Origin: Ectocarpus siliculosus
Lineage: Eukaryota > Sar > Phaeophyceae > Ectocarpales > Ectocarpaceae
Reading direction: 5' to 3'
Length of the DNA stretch: 64,000 nt
NCBI GenBank assembly: GCA_000310025.1
Contig: FN649742.1
Span: 4,564,492 to 4,628,491, forward strand
Position 1 is the first letter of the stretch, and every line of letters starts with the position of its first letter. A program made the translations under genes and the position numbers. The notes under the pieces are model-generated. The model searched no databases, was not told the DNA's origin, and saw only the letters and a program-made list of their open reading frames with translations. This document shows, one piece after another, positions 12,538 through 26,084 of this stretch.

Positions 12538-15500
12538 CAGTGTAGGTATGCTCTCGCCCGAAACTTGCCCTCCGCTCGCTTGACAACGTCGCGGAGGACC
12601 CCACGTATTCTCGTCTGGTTGCACACCGTCGTCACGGACCGCAACACCCCTTGGGAGCGTAGGGCTGCGGGTGTCGTCGTGTGTGCATGGAAGCGAGCGC
12701 GTGTGAAGACGACGAGGGAGTGAAAAAATGATGGTGCAGCACAAATACAAGGCTCCGTTCCATACCAAGCGCGTTGAGCTGGGCGGGCTGTTCTCTAGCT
12801 CTATGTAGAGCAGTACTTACTGGACCATTCGTCGTTTCCATCTAACGCCCCGGCGATCTGCTACGGGCCCCGAGAACCACAGAAAGTGCAACCGCGCACT
12901 CACCTGAATGAACCAACGTACGCACCCATTCACTATGCTGAGCGCAACCTAGAAAGGGATCATATATCATTGTCAACTGAGTGAGTGGGCTCGTCCGCGT
13001 GGCAAACATGTGCTTCTTGAAAATTAAACTCTGCATGAAAGGTGTTTGCCCCCTCCCCCCGCCCCGCCGATTTTCCGTCCCACATTCCCCGGGACTGTAA
13101 TTCTTCGTACCGGGAGCGCAAGAGACATCGCTCGCAGTCCGCCACTTCTGGCACTCGTGATGCCGTCGCAACGCCTCGCCGGCTTCCTGGGCCGCCGCCG
13201 ACATCGCCCCCGCTCCAGCCGCCACTGCTGAAGCTACCACAGGAGGGGTCCCTCCAACGCGCCCGCCACCGCGGCTTCTTCGCCGTCGGCTGTTGGACTC
13301 CAAGGAACGTCCAGCGCTCATACCTCCACCGTTACGGGCAGCCGCAGCAGCGCCGGTTCCTGCCGCGCCAAAGGTGGCCCCGCGAATGAGGTGGTGCGCC
13401 GCGACGCAGGCGTCGTCGTCGAGCCCGCCCGCCCTCCGCGGGCAGAGAGGCACCTTTCTCCCGTGGTCGTTGGCGAGCGCTGCCCAGTCCTTCTTCGTTG
13501 TCGACGAAGACGGTAGCGATGACGACGAGAACAAGCCCTGACCAATACCACCACTATCAGAAGCAAGGGGTCCGGCGGAGAGCGTCGAACGCAAGTCCAC
13601 GAACTTCGCCGCAGGGAGGGGGACGGCAGCTGCCATCAGAGAGCCCCCATCGAAGGGCCTCTGCGCCATCTCTTGACGTTGCTGCTGCTGCTGCTGCTGT
13701 TGGTGGGAGCGGGGGCGGCCTTCTACCGTCGGCGGCGCGGGTTGGAAGCGGTCAAACGGCCGGCTGGTCGGGAAGAAGTAGGACGCCATGTCCAGAGATA
13801 GGGAGGCGTTCATATCCGCCGTGGAAACGACCATCCTTCCCCTTCCCGAGGCACCACCACCACCCCCACCGCCGCCGCCGCCGCTACCGCCGTGTCTCGA
13901 CAAAACACCGACCGGGCGCCACCCCGCGGCCCCGCCGCCGCTTCGGGGTCCGCCGCTCGCGGCCCACCGTGAATCGGACACCGCCGGCGAAGACGTCGCC
14001 GCGCTTATCCTGGCCGATGCCTCAGCGGCCCCTCGGAGGAGATCGTCGTTCCCTCGGTAGATCACGCAGTCGGCGTAGGCCTGGAGGTGCTGGAGAGCCA
14101 GCGCGGAGTTGTAGTGTTGCAGGGGGGTGTCGCCGGTCCCGAAGGGTCCCACGCAGGCTGATATGAGGTACAGGGATGGGTACTCGTCGCGCAGCGCCTT
14201 TTTTTCCCCGTGGGATTCGCGTTTGTTTCCCAGAGGGGGGGGCGGGGGGGGGCAGCGAGGTGATTGATCGGGACCCTGGGCACAAGGAAGCGACGTATCA
14301 ATTGCAACTTACGACTGCAACGACTTGTACACGCTAGTTTCTCCTTCTGCTCGTAGCGTCGTGCTCATGATTCCCCTGCGCAACGTTCGCTTCCGTGAAG
14401 ACCTCTGGTGCAAGCCACCATTCTGAACCTTAACTCTCGTCAAAGATCAGCACTGCCGCAGTTGCAGCAACAAACACGGCAGTGCAGCACGGCGTCGAGT
14501 GTACCGTCTCATCTCACCTGGAGCAGACCCGAGCCAAGGCCTGAGCCCGTCCCGCCCGCTAAGCTGTGCGTCATCACGGCGCTGTTGAGCCAGCAAGACC
14601 GCTCTGCCTCTTTCCGCATCCCCTCCATGCAGCGAGAGAACGGGCCCTCTTCCCCTCTAACATCGGATCTGGAGCATTTCGCGGCGATATATTCTAGATG
14701 TCGTGGATTATTTATAGCCCGACATGCATCCACCTGCTGCTCACGCAAAAGCGTTCGAGCCCCTGCTGTTGAGTACATACTGCAGGAGACGTGGAGCCGA
14801 TGCCAAAAATTTCTATGCCCAACGATGCAAAAAACTGTCGATGGTAAGGATATACACACGCATCCCGTCGTGGTATGTTTCTTGTCACCCTCGATTTCTT
14901 GATGATTTTACATCCTGGAACATCATGGGTACGCCCTACTTGCAGTAATAAAGGTTTTCAACACTTGAATACAAAATAAAAGGTAGCTAGTCTCGCCAGC
15001 TAAACACGCGTTCATACAAGCCTCCCCACTGTTACTGCCCCCGCCCCCGCCACCGACGCGGCCATGCCTGCAAGAAGCGAAACCCATGGCCCAGTTGTTG
15101 GCCAGACCGCTCTGCGAGTAGATAGCGTTCTCGGGCCGAAGTGACTCCAGGCGACCTTGGAAGCCTTGCACCACCTGTCGAAAAACGGTTCTGCAATATC
15201 AAGGGTACACTACTGAAGCGAATCGATTCAAAACACGGGGATGGTTTGGTGCTCCAATTTGTGCCCGCAAGGCCTTTTGGGGCTCTAAGTGGGGAAACCC
15301 CGTGGAATAGATGGCACCTCCAACAGTCCTCTTACGCGCGACTTTGCCCTCCGAACTCCTCCTGACTTCGAACTGCGCGGCTGCGTGCCTGCCCACAGTC
15401 GTGCGCATCTAGTAGCGAGAGCTACATTTGCTGTCTGCACCTAGACGGAACTCCAAAACATGGGATGCAAACATGCGCTGTCAACAGGCCAGGATATTCC

Positions 15501-15802
15501 ACAGCCCCCTCTCCCTCCCCAACGCGCGCTTGGATGCCGACCTTGGGCTCGCTATCCACCACCAGGCACCTCGCCCAGCCGTCGTCTTCGTGGAACATAG
15601 CCGTCCCTCCGGGCCGCATCCGCCGCATTGGTGGCTTTCTCGACGGCAGTGCTGCGCGGCCGCTACCCCTGCCACTGTAGCTGCCGTCGCCTCCGCCTCC
15701 CGCCCTCACGTCGTCGACGAGAAATTCTTCCTCCGCTAGCCTCCAAAACGACTCGCCCAGCTGGATTCCGGCCTGGCCCAAGTGGAGGTGGATGCACGAC
15801 AT
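12538..15802 (-). CDS. Delta/zeta-class tubulin, at least 5 exons, 3' end unplaced
   Basis: Exons right to left: 15802-15542, 15174-15054, about 14648-14518, 14197-13111 and 12664-12538. Reading phases agree; the start of exon 3 is provisional and a short last exon is missing. Tubulin landmarks appear in order: LGQAGIQLGESFW (nucleotide-binding start), VVDSEPK, QSGLANNWAMGF, the signature loop AGGTGSGLGSGLLQ, then GPFGTGDTPLQHYNSALAL and AYADCV, and the C-terminal-domain segment VVKRAEGKFRARAYLHW. NNWA and the GTGD..LQHYN pattern separate it from alpha and beta tubulin and resemble delta and zeta/eta forms, which serve basal-body triplet microtubules; brown algae make flagellate cells. Exon 4 carries long Gly, Gln, Ser/Arg and Ala inserts that make it far longer than a normal tubulin. 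The exact class needs a tree. Confidence 0.82.
13681..13885. repeat. Coding microsatellites inside the tubulin gene
   Basis: A CTG run (13681-13701) gives eight Gln on the minus strand, and a CCA/CCG run (13849-13881) gives a Gly tract in the same exon. Both lie between conserved tubulin blocks, in what would be a surface loop. Confidence 0.8.
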
Positions 15803-17342
15803 CGTCACCACTGCTGCAACTGCAACCCTGGTTGGCAGAAAAACGGCGCATGTGTCCGATACGCTTGGTGTTGACTGGGGCTAGGGTATTAGAGGAGAGG
15901 AGAGCAAGTGTGAGGGCGAGAGGTGAGGGAGAACGCTGCTTGACCTGTGGAACGTTGGGTGTCCTCTGCCTCATCGAGAACTTATCACCAACAACCATCG
16001 GATCAACAACGATGCTACAGCAAAATTGGTATAAGTCATCAACTTAAATTAGTGTCGTCGCAAAATGTACTTATACCACAAGGTAGGCACTGCTCTTTCA
16101 GCATAATCAGACGTACACGGCCAACCAATGTAACTGAAAATACCACATACCACGATGAAATTTGAACGTGATTCATACGTAATCACCGATGTACTTGTGC
16201 ATACAATGGTACCACATTGACCCAAAATACAAAAATACAAGGGCAAGCGTGCTCTGGGTACAGCAGTGTACTGTAGGCTAGGGAGAAAGGTTAGATGCCG
16301 CCCGTGATTTTCCGGCGCGGGGATGTGCAGCATCTTCAAACCTGTCAAACCTGTCCCCTGGGTGACTTCTGAGCAAATCTTGAGTGAACCTCTCTCACGG
16401 GCGAGGTGGGTCTTCGGGCGGGGCGGCGTGGTGCTTCCATCGATACAGACCAAACTCCATACAAACGTGTGTGTCCCTCACACAGCGGTTGTAAAGCGAT
16501 ATATGAAACCAGCAGCCGATCGAAGGGGAATCATGAACAGACCTGTCAAGGACTTCGACACCTTGTCTCCCTTGTTGTGGGTTTTGGCAGTGTTCTGTGC
16601 CGTCGCTCCCCGGGGGAGAGAGATTTGAAAGATTGTCAATCGTGTCTTCGCGGGAAGAAGGTGTTGCACGTTTTCTGCTCTCGCCAAGTGTAGATCAATA
16701 CGCCGATAGACTTACACTGGGTCACGCGTTTGGCCCGATGATCCAATAGAAGGAGCGGTAGCAGAAGGAGCAGCAGCAGGAGACAGCTGCAACCAGCACT
16801 GCAACGCTGCAACGGGAGCGGCGGGGTGGGGCGTGGCAGAACCAGCTTGAAACACACGCCTCGCGAACCATTATTGAAACCTTGATCATACCGTCACCTC
16901 GCCCTCTACCAATATGCAGGTTGGTAGGCTCGACTCGCAGGGAGTTCTCCATCTCTACAGCCTTTTCGCGCCTCTCCTGCTGTTTCTCTTTCTCTGTCCT
17001 GTTTGCTGCCCACCGCCTTGTTGCCCTCCTGGTATCGCTCTGAGAGGCCCTGAGGCCTGCGGCTATTGGTCAACCAAAGAGGTTCAGCTACGACCAAATG
17101 TATCCATTCGGGTACGCGGGACAAAACGTGGGTTGCATGATGCCCAAAGATACGGCCATTTCCTTGCGCTCAGTATCCATCATTCACGAAGAGTGCATTT
17201 GCCGTGGTTTAAAGGATCTAGAGAGACCCATAAACAGCCGGGAGGAAGTTGCACGCCAAACAAACTGGTCCTCTTGTTGATCTTTGCTGCTTGTGCAGTA
17301 TCGCAAGCCATGGGATTTTCAGGGCAAAGATCAAGTCGCAAG
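15803..17342. other. Between tubulin and beta-helix genes; no gene supported
   Basis: This interval contains the 5' regions of two genes that point away from each other, tubulin leftward and the beta-helix gene rightward. Short frames on both strands show no family resemblance or consistent splicing. A run of CTG/GCA-type repeats lies at about 16752-16800. Confidence 0.5.
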
Positions 17343-20300
17343 ATGAAGCTTGCACCCGCTCTTGCCATGATCCTGGCGGCGAGATTCGCCGAAGGCGCTC
17401 GGACCGTGAGTACATGAAAGACAACTCGCAGGTTGGCGAAGTTACAACTACCTGCAGATTAGTAAGTGCGAGGTGCAGACTTCAGATGTCTGCGGAGGAA
17501 AATACAAAAGCAGCATAGCGCGGCTGTGTTGCACGCATGTTTTGGTGTCCCATGATACCATCGCCGACAGATTGCGGAGCCCAAACTCGAGACCGACCAG
17601 GATATATGTTCCCAGTCGTGTGCGGCAGTCTCCTCGCACAGCTACATGCAACCAACTGTAGAGTCGGTCCGTATTCAGCCAGGCTGAGAAACGGGACAAA
17701 GTGGGAACAACCAATCTCTGACCCGCCCATGACTTTGGACTTATGGTCTACAGGAGGAGCGTACAGCTGTAGGCGACAGATGTAGTCTAGACTACTGTTT
17801 TGGGTAGGAAGTTCGTCATGTGTATGATCATCTTGCGTCCCGAAGTAGACCTTTGGTCTGCAAGACGCTTCACTCTTCTGTTTTGTATTGGAATGATACA
17901 TAGTAGACCCCTGCATGAGTGTACCCATGAATGTACCCATTGGTCGGGTCGTAAGTAACAAAACACCACGAAATGACACTCGTTGTACAATGTCGTCCTT
18001 CATCTTCACATGGGCCCGCAACCCGTGAGAGCAACGTCTGGCGGATACACTGGTTCGCCTGTATGTCCAACAATATAAATCAAACACCGGGGGTTCTCCT
18101 CAACAAGACACACTGAAAGCGCACCAAATACTATGTTTGGTAGTTATACATACTACAGCATGACGAGTTGCATTTCCTTGGTGGGTGCTGCTACAGATTT
18201 GATGCAGTTCTGTCCTCAGCATATGTCAGTCTTGAGATAACCTTGAATGCTATTGAAAGGTTTTTATGAACGTGCAGGAAGCCACGGTGTGTAACACGTT
18301 ACAAATTACTAACAACGGCGTTGGACCCACAAAGCTTATGGCAGAGTGGGGGTGCTATTCACAACCACGTCAAGATGAACTCTGACACACATACATGGCG
18401 GTCGTGGGACAGATTGAGATCTCCGACGTCAGCGGAAGCAGCAACGCCGACGCACCGAACACCATTCAGATGGCTATTGATACGGCTGAGCCAGGCGACA
18501 CCATACTCCTGGCCCCAGGCATGGTAAGAGAGGCAACAGACAAGCAAAGAGAGCAAGCGGGCGGCGACAGCGTGCGTAGACGTACTTTCGATACAGGCAT
18601 ACAGTCTGTGCCTGTTTCAGTCCCTGTTGTATGAGTGTATCCATACGAGTCGCAAAGTCTTGGAACACCGTCACCTGCTAGTCCACGGTTGAGATAGTCA
18701 CATCCTACACAAATGCACGTGTTGGACTGGCCGCGAACACGGAAAAAGCGAGCGAAAATAAATGTGGTATATGAGTGGGTGGGTCGGTGTGCGGTTTCAG
18801 CGTGACCAATCAGCGGGGCACAAAACCCATACTCACCATCCTACGAAATGATAAGAATCACGAAATGCCGTGCGTACTGTTTGCTGATCCTTCTCCCCAA
18901 GTACTACGAAGATATCAAGAGCTCCCGCGATGGTACAGAGGACGCCCCTATCACGATCAAGGGCCCGAGGTCGGCCGTGGTGCGGGGAGATGGTGGCATG
19001 AACGTGGTGTCGATCACGCACCACCATGTTCATCTGGAGGGCTTCTCTATCGATGGATCTGGCGGGTGAGCCTCTGGTGTATCGTTGATGACTTTACAGG
19101 GTCTAGAAGACGTCAAAAGAGATCAACCGAGAGTGGCGTGGTTGCTGTTTCTACTACCGTTGTTGGTGACATTGGCGTCATTGATGTTTTCGACGCTGTT
19201 GTTGTTGTGGCGCTTCTCGCTGCCGATACCACCGTTGGTGTTGTTCATCACTGGCGGTGTTGATTTTGTTTGTGTTGATGCTGTTGTTCTTGGTGCTGCA
19301 TACAGGAAAAACGAGGACAACAGCGACCTCGATCCTGACAAGTTCCACCGAAACTTGCTCCACGTGCACGGAGACAGAAGGGTGGAGATGACATCCTTCC
19401 ACGGGCACAAGCACAGGTATGTAAGCACCACGGTTGGCATATTTAGGCAGGTCCCGTGTAAAACGACTCAGTTGCACCAGATTTGCGCTCATCAGCCTAC
19501 GAACACAAATGCCCCGTATTTGGGCAGCAGATAATCATTGGTACACGCACCACCCCCACATTTTGAGACACCTCGCCGGTGCCTTGACGATGAGTAAATT
19601 ACCCAACGAGCGGACGAACCAACCATCGCCGTCACAAAATAAGAACCGCAAGTAATCGGACCAATTCGACCAAACTCCAAACTCCCAAACTTGTATTTGC
19701 GCACGGCTACATACCACCACCAAACAGGTCGGGAGTGACTGGGTTCAAGGGTTCCAAGCTCAACCTCTCCTATGCCCGTTGCTCGTGTGTTATGGTGAGT
19801 GCCGCACGCGCGTCGTCGTATGTTCGATCGCCATGAAAGTACACTATTGCAGCGATCGGGAAAACTCGATGCAAGTGTCGTTGGCCCTCACTGTTGCATC
19901 CTTGATTCCGCTCTACAGTGAGAATGTGCCCCCAGGGCGAAATTTCTTAACCCAGAAACCAACATGTGTTAGATTCCACGTCGTTCGACTTTGTGTGTTT
20001 CACCCACACCATCCTGCGGTGTTACATATCCCACGGGTACAACTGTTCAACTCACAACTGACCATGGCCGATCGTATGCGTTTCACCTATTGGGAGATAT
20101 GGTAACTAACTTGAGGGAGACGGTGCTTCGTGAGCCGACCTTCGACGTTCGACACGTTCATGTAGTGTTTCTAGGCCTCTTGCTTGTGCTCATTCATTGT
20201 CCATACAGAGAGGTGGAGCACTCCGGGGTATCACCCTGGCGTAGTTATCATTTGGTTGGTAATCGCCTTACACCTGAGAAAGCCACGACGAACTCTCCAC

Positions 20301-23300
20301 CCAACAACGTTTGTGCGTCCCGCAGGGTGCTCTCAACGAATATTGCTACACACGTCTCTGCCCTCCATTTCCCAACCACGCGCAACCCCACTTTCCTTGC
20401 ATGTGTTGCCGCAGCTTTCGGACTTCGTAACCCACGCCGAGCTCAGGGACAACGACATCTCCGACTGCGGGATAACTTCGGTGAGCAGTAAGCAACATTA
20501 CTTTGGGTACCATAGCCCAAAAACTTAAGTTTGCGTACGATAGCCCGATAACTTTGAAAATCGGCCGTTGGAGTGGTGCGGACTGTGGGGATACGTTAAG
20601 GAATTTAGTTGGCCGTCAAGATGATACGTAGGATTCTTGAACACTCTTCTGACATCAGCGTATTTCCTACCCCTGCCCCGAGTGATAAATACGATAGACA
20701 CGGCCGCGATTTTGTTTTGGCCTTCTTCACACGAAGCACAGCGTCAGTAGAACAACTGTGAAACATTGCATGCGACGCACGGCACGCCCTTTCCCAAATC
20801 CATCTCTAGCCTACCATCCAAGCACAGAGATCCTTTTCCTTGAGACAATGGTTTCCTACCCGGCGTGTATTCATGTTTGTTCCTCACGCACAGACGGGAT
20901 GCAGGGCCGGGGGCGGTGGCGGTGGCGGAGAAAGCGGCAGCATCGGTCAGGGGCTGGAGGTGGGCACTCCGACGGCCGAAGTGATGGCCGAATTCGACGG
21001 CGTCGTGGATGAGACAGCCTGGAACAAGGTGGTTGGCAACAGGTGCGTGACGTGGCACTGCCTGTTGTGACGTTTCTTAAGTGTCATCGTTGGGCATTGA
21101 TATTTGTTCTTTTCACCGTGAGCATCAAGTTGGCCCCCCTTTCTGCCCCCTGGGTGCAAGCGGGTGATTTTTCTTCTGCTGCCTCCACCATGTGCGACCG
21201 TGTGATTTTGCTATTCCCATTGATTTCAAATATCGGGCCCGTACAATTATCTCTTTCGAGTGCAACCCAGAGTGAGTCTTGCTCCTGTACCTCTCCCCCT
21301 TTTCTTTCTCTTTTGTGGGACGACCGGACATCCCATTCTTTTTCCCCCTTGTCACCTGTCCGTACCCGGTTATACATACAGCTTTTCGACGATCGGCGGA
21401 GCGTGCGGCGTGGTGCACCAGGGTGCTCGGTTCAACCTTTTGGATGGAAACACTTGCACTGGCTCCAGGGATGCCGACGGTGCCGGTAAGAGGGCCCTCG
21501 CAGGTGGGCTTCGATCACCGTGTACAACGCCGACGTAGACTTTTCAGGGGAAATTGGAAACCGTTTAGTTGCAGGCGGGCAAGGCGATACGGGGGTGGTA
21601 GAATGAGTACGATCCGAGAGGAACCTACGTAGAACAACAGGCCTTGAGTGGGCGAAACCCCCAGAAAAGGAAAACCGAAAGCACTACGTCGAACGTCTGC
21701 GCAGCTTGAGTCTCGTCGGCCGTGCAATGCGCCTCTTGATGTGGCCACGCCTACCACCCCTCGTTAGGATTCATCCTGCTCGGCGACGCCAACACGTTCC
21801 GCAACAACTACGTCACTGGGGGCTCCGGGGCCGGCTTGGCTGTCGGGGGGACGAACTACGACCCAGAAGTCCACAAGTACGGCGTGTTTAACCAGGTGAA
21901 ACAAACAGTAAAATGGAGATAATGGATACAAGAGTGTTGGCGATGTTTTCTTTTCTGTCGAAATTCCAAGCGCCGTTGATCGTTGCATGTTGCTGCTACC
22001 GTAGTCCTCGTCCACAAAAGAAAAAACGCCTGGGTCGCCTTCGGTGCTCTTGTGCAAGGTTGACCACAACCAGCTCCAGACGAATGCCGGGGGCTCCCTT
22101 CTCGACGGAGCTCTCCCGCAGCCGTCCGGGGAGGTCTGCCAGAACAGCGTGGAGGAGAGTGCTCCTCAGAGCCTCGCCAAAGAATGCAGCATGAACAACA
22201 GTCGGGACAACGAGCACGGGAAGGTGAGAAAAGGGGAATTCGAGAGGGTGGACACGAACAGGGAGGAATGGGGTGCCACTCAACGCCATGGTGAACACGG
22301 AAATTCGTATTGTAACCAGAAGTTTACTACAGTACATTATCATCCCCACAGGACAAGGCCGGGCGAAGTACACTTTCTTTCTTCGCCAACTACGTAGCAT
22401 TGCGCGCCAAGCGCCGGGGGTAGTGGAAGCTAACTCCCCGATACTTGGTTCCCGGTTTTCTTCTGTTCCAAACGAGTCGACAATCAAACACGCGTGTAGG
22501 GTGCAGATCGCACCCAGAGAACTCAGACTCGAGCCACAAGGGCATGGAGGAGACATTTCTCGATGCAGGTTTTGTGCACTCGCCTTCAGCACGCGCAGTT
22601 CTGACCGTATACGGCAACACTCAATCCGTGAAAGTCTTGACCGTCCCATGCTGCTTCCAAGAACATGTTTTCCCCCGGAGACATCGAGCGTGGTGGTGGA
22701 GGTAGAACATACAGGTCAAGACATACATCCGTTGCCCCGTGGTATGTTCCCTGACAGATCTGTAGCAGACTTTTCCGAAATGCAAGACACTTCTACAACG
22801 ACAAACCGGAACTTGTGGTATCTACAATGCATGTCCAGGTGCTCGCATGCCATGCGAATGCTTATACCTAAAGTGACAAAACAATACATAAGTTCATCGT
22901 GCCTGTTCGAACATACAATCCTTGTGAGCTCGAGCATTGTCCAGATTTCTTGTCTAACTGCGACTGCTACAAACTGTCGGCTGTTCATCTTCTTGTTCTG
23001 CAGACAACGTCCACGAGGGGTGTCTCGATGAGTAAAGACGACAATCAATCCTATGCCGCAAGATTCGAGCGCGAGGCGACTGCAGGTGGCGAGGTGGTCC
23101 GGGGAGGTACCGCTGGCCCCAGATGCAAGTATCTCGCCGTACCTCGGTATCACGTCGCTCCTTGCGAACTATCGGATATCATGGATGAAACAGGGGTGAG
23201 TGTTGCTGCTGTTGTTGCAATATCTGTTGTGATTGTTGTCACTATATTTTGGTTGTCGGTACTAACCGTGATAGTTGTGGTTGCTTCGTTGAACATTGGT

Positions 23301-24374
23301 GGTACCCGTGGAACTATCATGGGCACTACTCTTGGCGGAATGTCGACGGTGTCTACAGGCCTGGATGGGGATATGTCTACATCTGCGTGGGCGAGATGTA
23401 GATCACTACAACCGTCGACAGACAGATCCTTGTTTGAGTGCTGGGTTCTATTAAGGAGACGAGAGGGGCAACGGCCCGATGGGCTCACCATTCGGCGATC
23501 AAGAAAACCATCCTCCGCTGGATTCGAACGCCAAAAAACAACTCTCAACGTTGCGTATGATGCCACAACTCAGTGTTTCGATGACGACGCTTTTCAGATG
23601 GAATCTCCTTCAGATGGTACACTGGGGTATTCTCTATGTGCTGATTCTGTAGCGTCGACGTTGCTACGTGACAGATGTCACCCACCAGATATCTACGTCT
23701 ATCGCCCCGTCGTATAGCTCACAAACTCCTGTGACCCTCTTTTCGTCGACCTCCTTATGCATATGTGCTTGAGGCTTTTAATAGCCTCCAAACTACGAGA
23801 AACTATTCCTTCTTGGCCCGTACTTGATGGGCTGTTCGCGGGTTCCAACCCTCTGCCTCGTGGGTGCCTGTCTGTCTGTCTGTCTGTCGGTCTGTCTACC
23901 TCCACAGCCCACAGGCACGCATTGGTCTCGCAACGGTGACAACAGCTGCCTCGAGTTCACCCTCGCCGACGACTCCGTCGTAGGGCCTCCCACAGTAGTG
24001 GCGGTCGAGATCACGTTCAACCACGGAGCAGATCGAGTCACCTATTTCGAGGCGAGTGGCGGTACCGCACGCTAGCGTTGCACGAGTAGCTGTCGGTGAC
24101 ATTTCAGTTCCCCGTTTCGAAAGGGAAGAGGGCAATGGCAATGATAAGCGGAACACGTTGTGCAGACCGAAGCGATACGTTGCGGTTCAACTACTCTTTT
24201 CCAATGGAACCGATTGATCAGGTAACCGCCGATGGCGAGAAGGTGGTCAGAGAGGGCAAATCCTCGGGCAGGGAAGGAAGCGCCGCAACCTCGGTGGAGG
24301 TGTTCACGTTCGCGGCTGGAGGCGTTGCGCCAAAGAAGATCCGATACACCGGTCTCAGCAACAGGCGAGAATGA
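17343..24374 (+). CDS. Secreted right-handed beta-helix protein, 12 exons
   Basis: Exons 17343-17405, 18413-18523, 18902-19065, 19306-19416, 19728-19794, 20415-20480, 20894-21042, 21382-21485, 21768-21895, 22059-22223, 23908-24051 and 24222-24374 join in phase to 474 residues. Exon 1 is a 21-residue signal peptide (MKLAPALAMILAARFAEGA). Then comes a pectate-lyase-like start: NTIQMAIDTAEPGDTILLAPG, YYEDI, DGTEDAPITIKGP, VVRG, HVHLEGFSIDGSGG, followed by helix rungs such as ELRDNDISDCGI and DANTFRNNYVTGG. The last two exons read as a discoidin-like beta-sandwich (HWSRNGDNSCLEF, VVAVEITF, EVFTF, KKIRYTGL). Such proteins are usually secreted polysaccharide lyases, epimerases or binding proteins; the substrate cannot be read here, though alginate is the obvious algal candidate. 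The intron before exon 12 starts with GC rather than GT. The start at 17343 was chosen because the signal peptide begins there; an in-frame upstream ATG at 17310 would add 11 residues. Confidence 0.85.
23868..23897 (+). repeat. (TGTC)n microsatellite serving as a splice pyrimidine tract
   Basis: About seven TGTC units, one changed to GGTC, lie directly before the CTACCTCCACAG acceptor of exon 11 of the beta-helix gene (acceptor AG 23906-23907). Confidence 0.8.
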
Positions 24375-26084
24375 GCGGCAGGGGGATCTCTATTGCTGAT
24401 AGGGAATCGATACACTACTCCAGCACTATGGCCGACATGTATTCGGAAGACTCAAACCTTATCTTGCTTCTCCCCTATGCACCCCCCCCCCTTTTCCCCG
24501 ATCGTTATGGTTTGAAACCCTAGGGAGGATGACTCAGATTCGGCCGAATTGGAGTTGGACCCCGACGCTTCGGAGACCGTTGCCCTATGCCATGGCACCC
24601 CGAGGGAGGGTACCGGGGCGGGAAGAACGTAACTGTAGAGGCATTGGACTACTGTGGGTAAACTTAGCAGAAACCTGTTGGTTTGCCTGTATTCTTGCAA
24701 GGGCTCTCATCAGGCAGCAAGGCGTTCCCTCAAACGCACGGAGACGATCTACAGGCAACCTGCAAGCTGCTTGACAAGTTCTCTGGGTGGACCTTATGTT
24801 GTGCAACACAGACTCTGTGTAGTATTGGTAGCAACGCTTGCTCTCGAAAATGTTTTTTGCCACAACGATCGGGTAAGGCCTTTCCATTAAAAGCTCTGCG
24901 TCGCACGCAGAAAGACAGAAGCCCATTGATGGCGATCATGGTTGTTTTGGCAGTTAGGTTGACCTCGTTGGAGTTGCACGGCTTCTGCCGGACGAGGTGG
25001 TCTCTTGCATCAGGGTTGCTAGGTTGACAGCATATTTGCATGAAGTTTTCGATTTTTCCTTGTGTTGTGGACAGGCCCTATCAAGGATGTTCGAAGCTGA
25101 CAACCGTCTACAGCAGAGTCTGGTTTATCGGTTGACTCGTCTCTAGGTGATGCCACAGTAGGAAGTGGAATTGGTAAACAAAGTACGAACTTCGCGTAGA
25201 ACAGGGGTGAATGGATGCAGGTCGTTCGGTAGAACGCGGGTGGAAACACGCTTTTTTGAAAGGCGCTTCAAATTGAATATGGACTTCCAAGATGTAACGC
25301 GGTGGGTCTCAATGGAGAGTCGGTAGTTTGCACATTCAAGTCATGTGATTGATCTGAGTCGCCTCAGATCAATACTAAGTCGGCAAGACTAGAATTATGT
25401 CGGCCAAGACCCTCACAACTCCGTCATCATCAGCCAGGTACATTCCTTCATTTGACAGGGCATCTGGAGGGAAACATCACGCATGACGTGGCGGACATAG
25501 CGAACACGTGTATTCACGCACAGAAGATTGCGAAAAAGCGAATCGACTCCCCCACCAGCCGGTCGGGTTCCGGTTACCCCTATAATAGAAGCCTTCTTGC
25601 CTGTAGCAACCAAGTGATGTGGAGTTCCTCTAAAATACTACTGAAAGGGTAAAATTTCCCCAAACGTCTGTCGAGGATGATTCCCTTTCACATGAACAAC
25701 GTTTATAATACAGTAGGTCCCTCTGCTTGGTTGGGGACAATGCACGGAAATTGCCGGGCAGCTCAAAGCCGAGAGAGGTAGGTTTTCGAAAAACTGATTT
25801 TGGTTGAATGCGAACAAGTTGGAGAAAGGCCAAGATCGTATTGTCGAAGGGCCGTGCGACCGGGGGGGGGTCCTCACATCCATTATTTTGTATTTTTGTG
25901 TGTTCTCACCGTTGACCACTCACTCACGCATGCATCTCTCGGCCAAGACCGGCAACACCCCGCCGTTGCCTTACCAGCTTGGTATGGTACTTGGATTTGA
26001 TTCAATCTGTACGCTCATGATGAGCGTCACAACCTACGTTGAGTGCCTTTATTATAATCAGCTAGATAATAGACTACATCATGT

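Noticed and set aside
16914-17342. Upstream extension of the beta-helix first exon to 16914
   Set aside because: The frame is open, but the signal peptide that fits a secreted protein starts at 17343; a long N-terminal extension would bury it.
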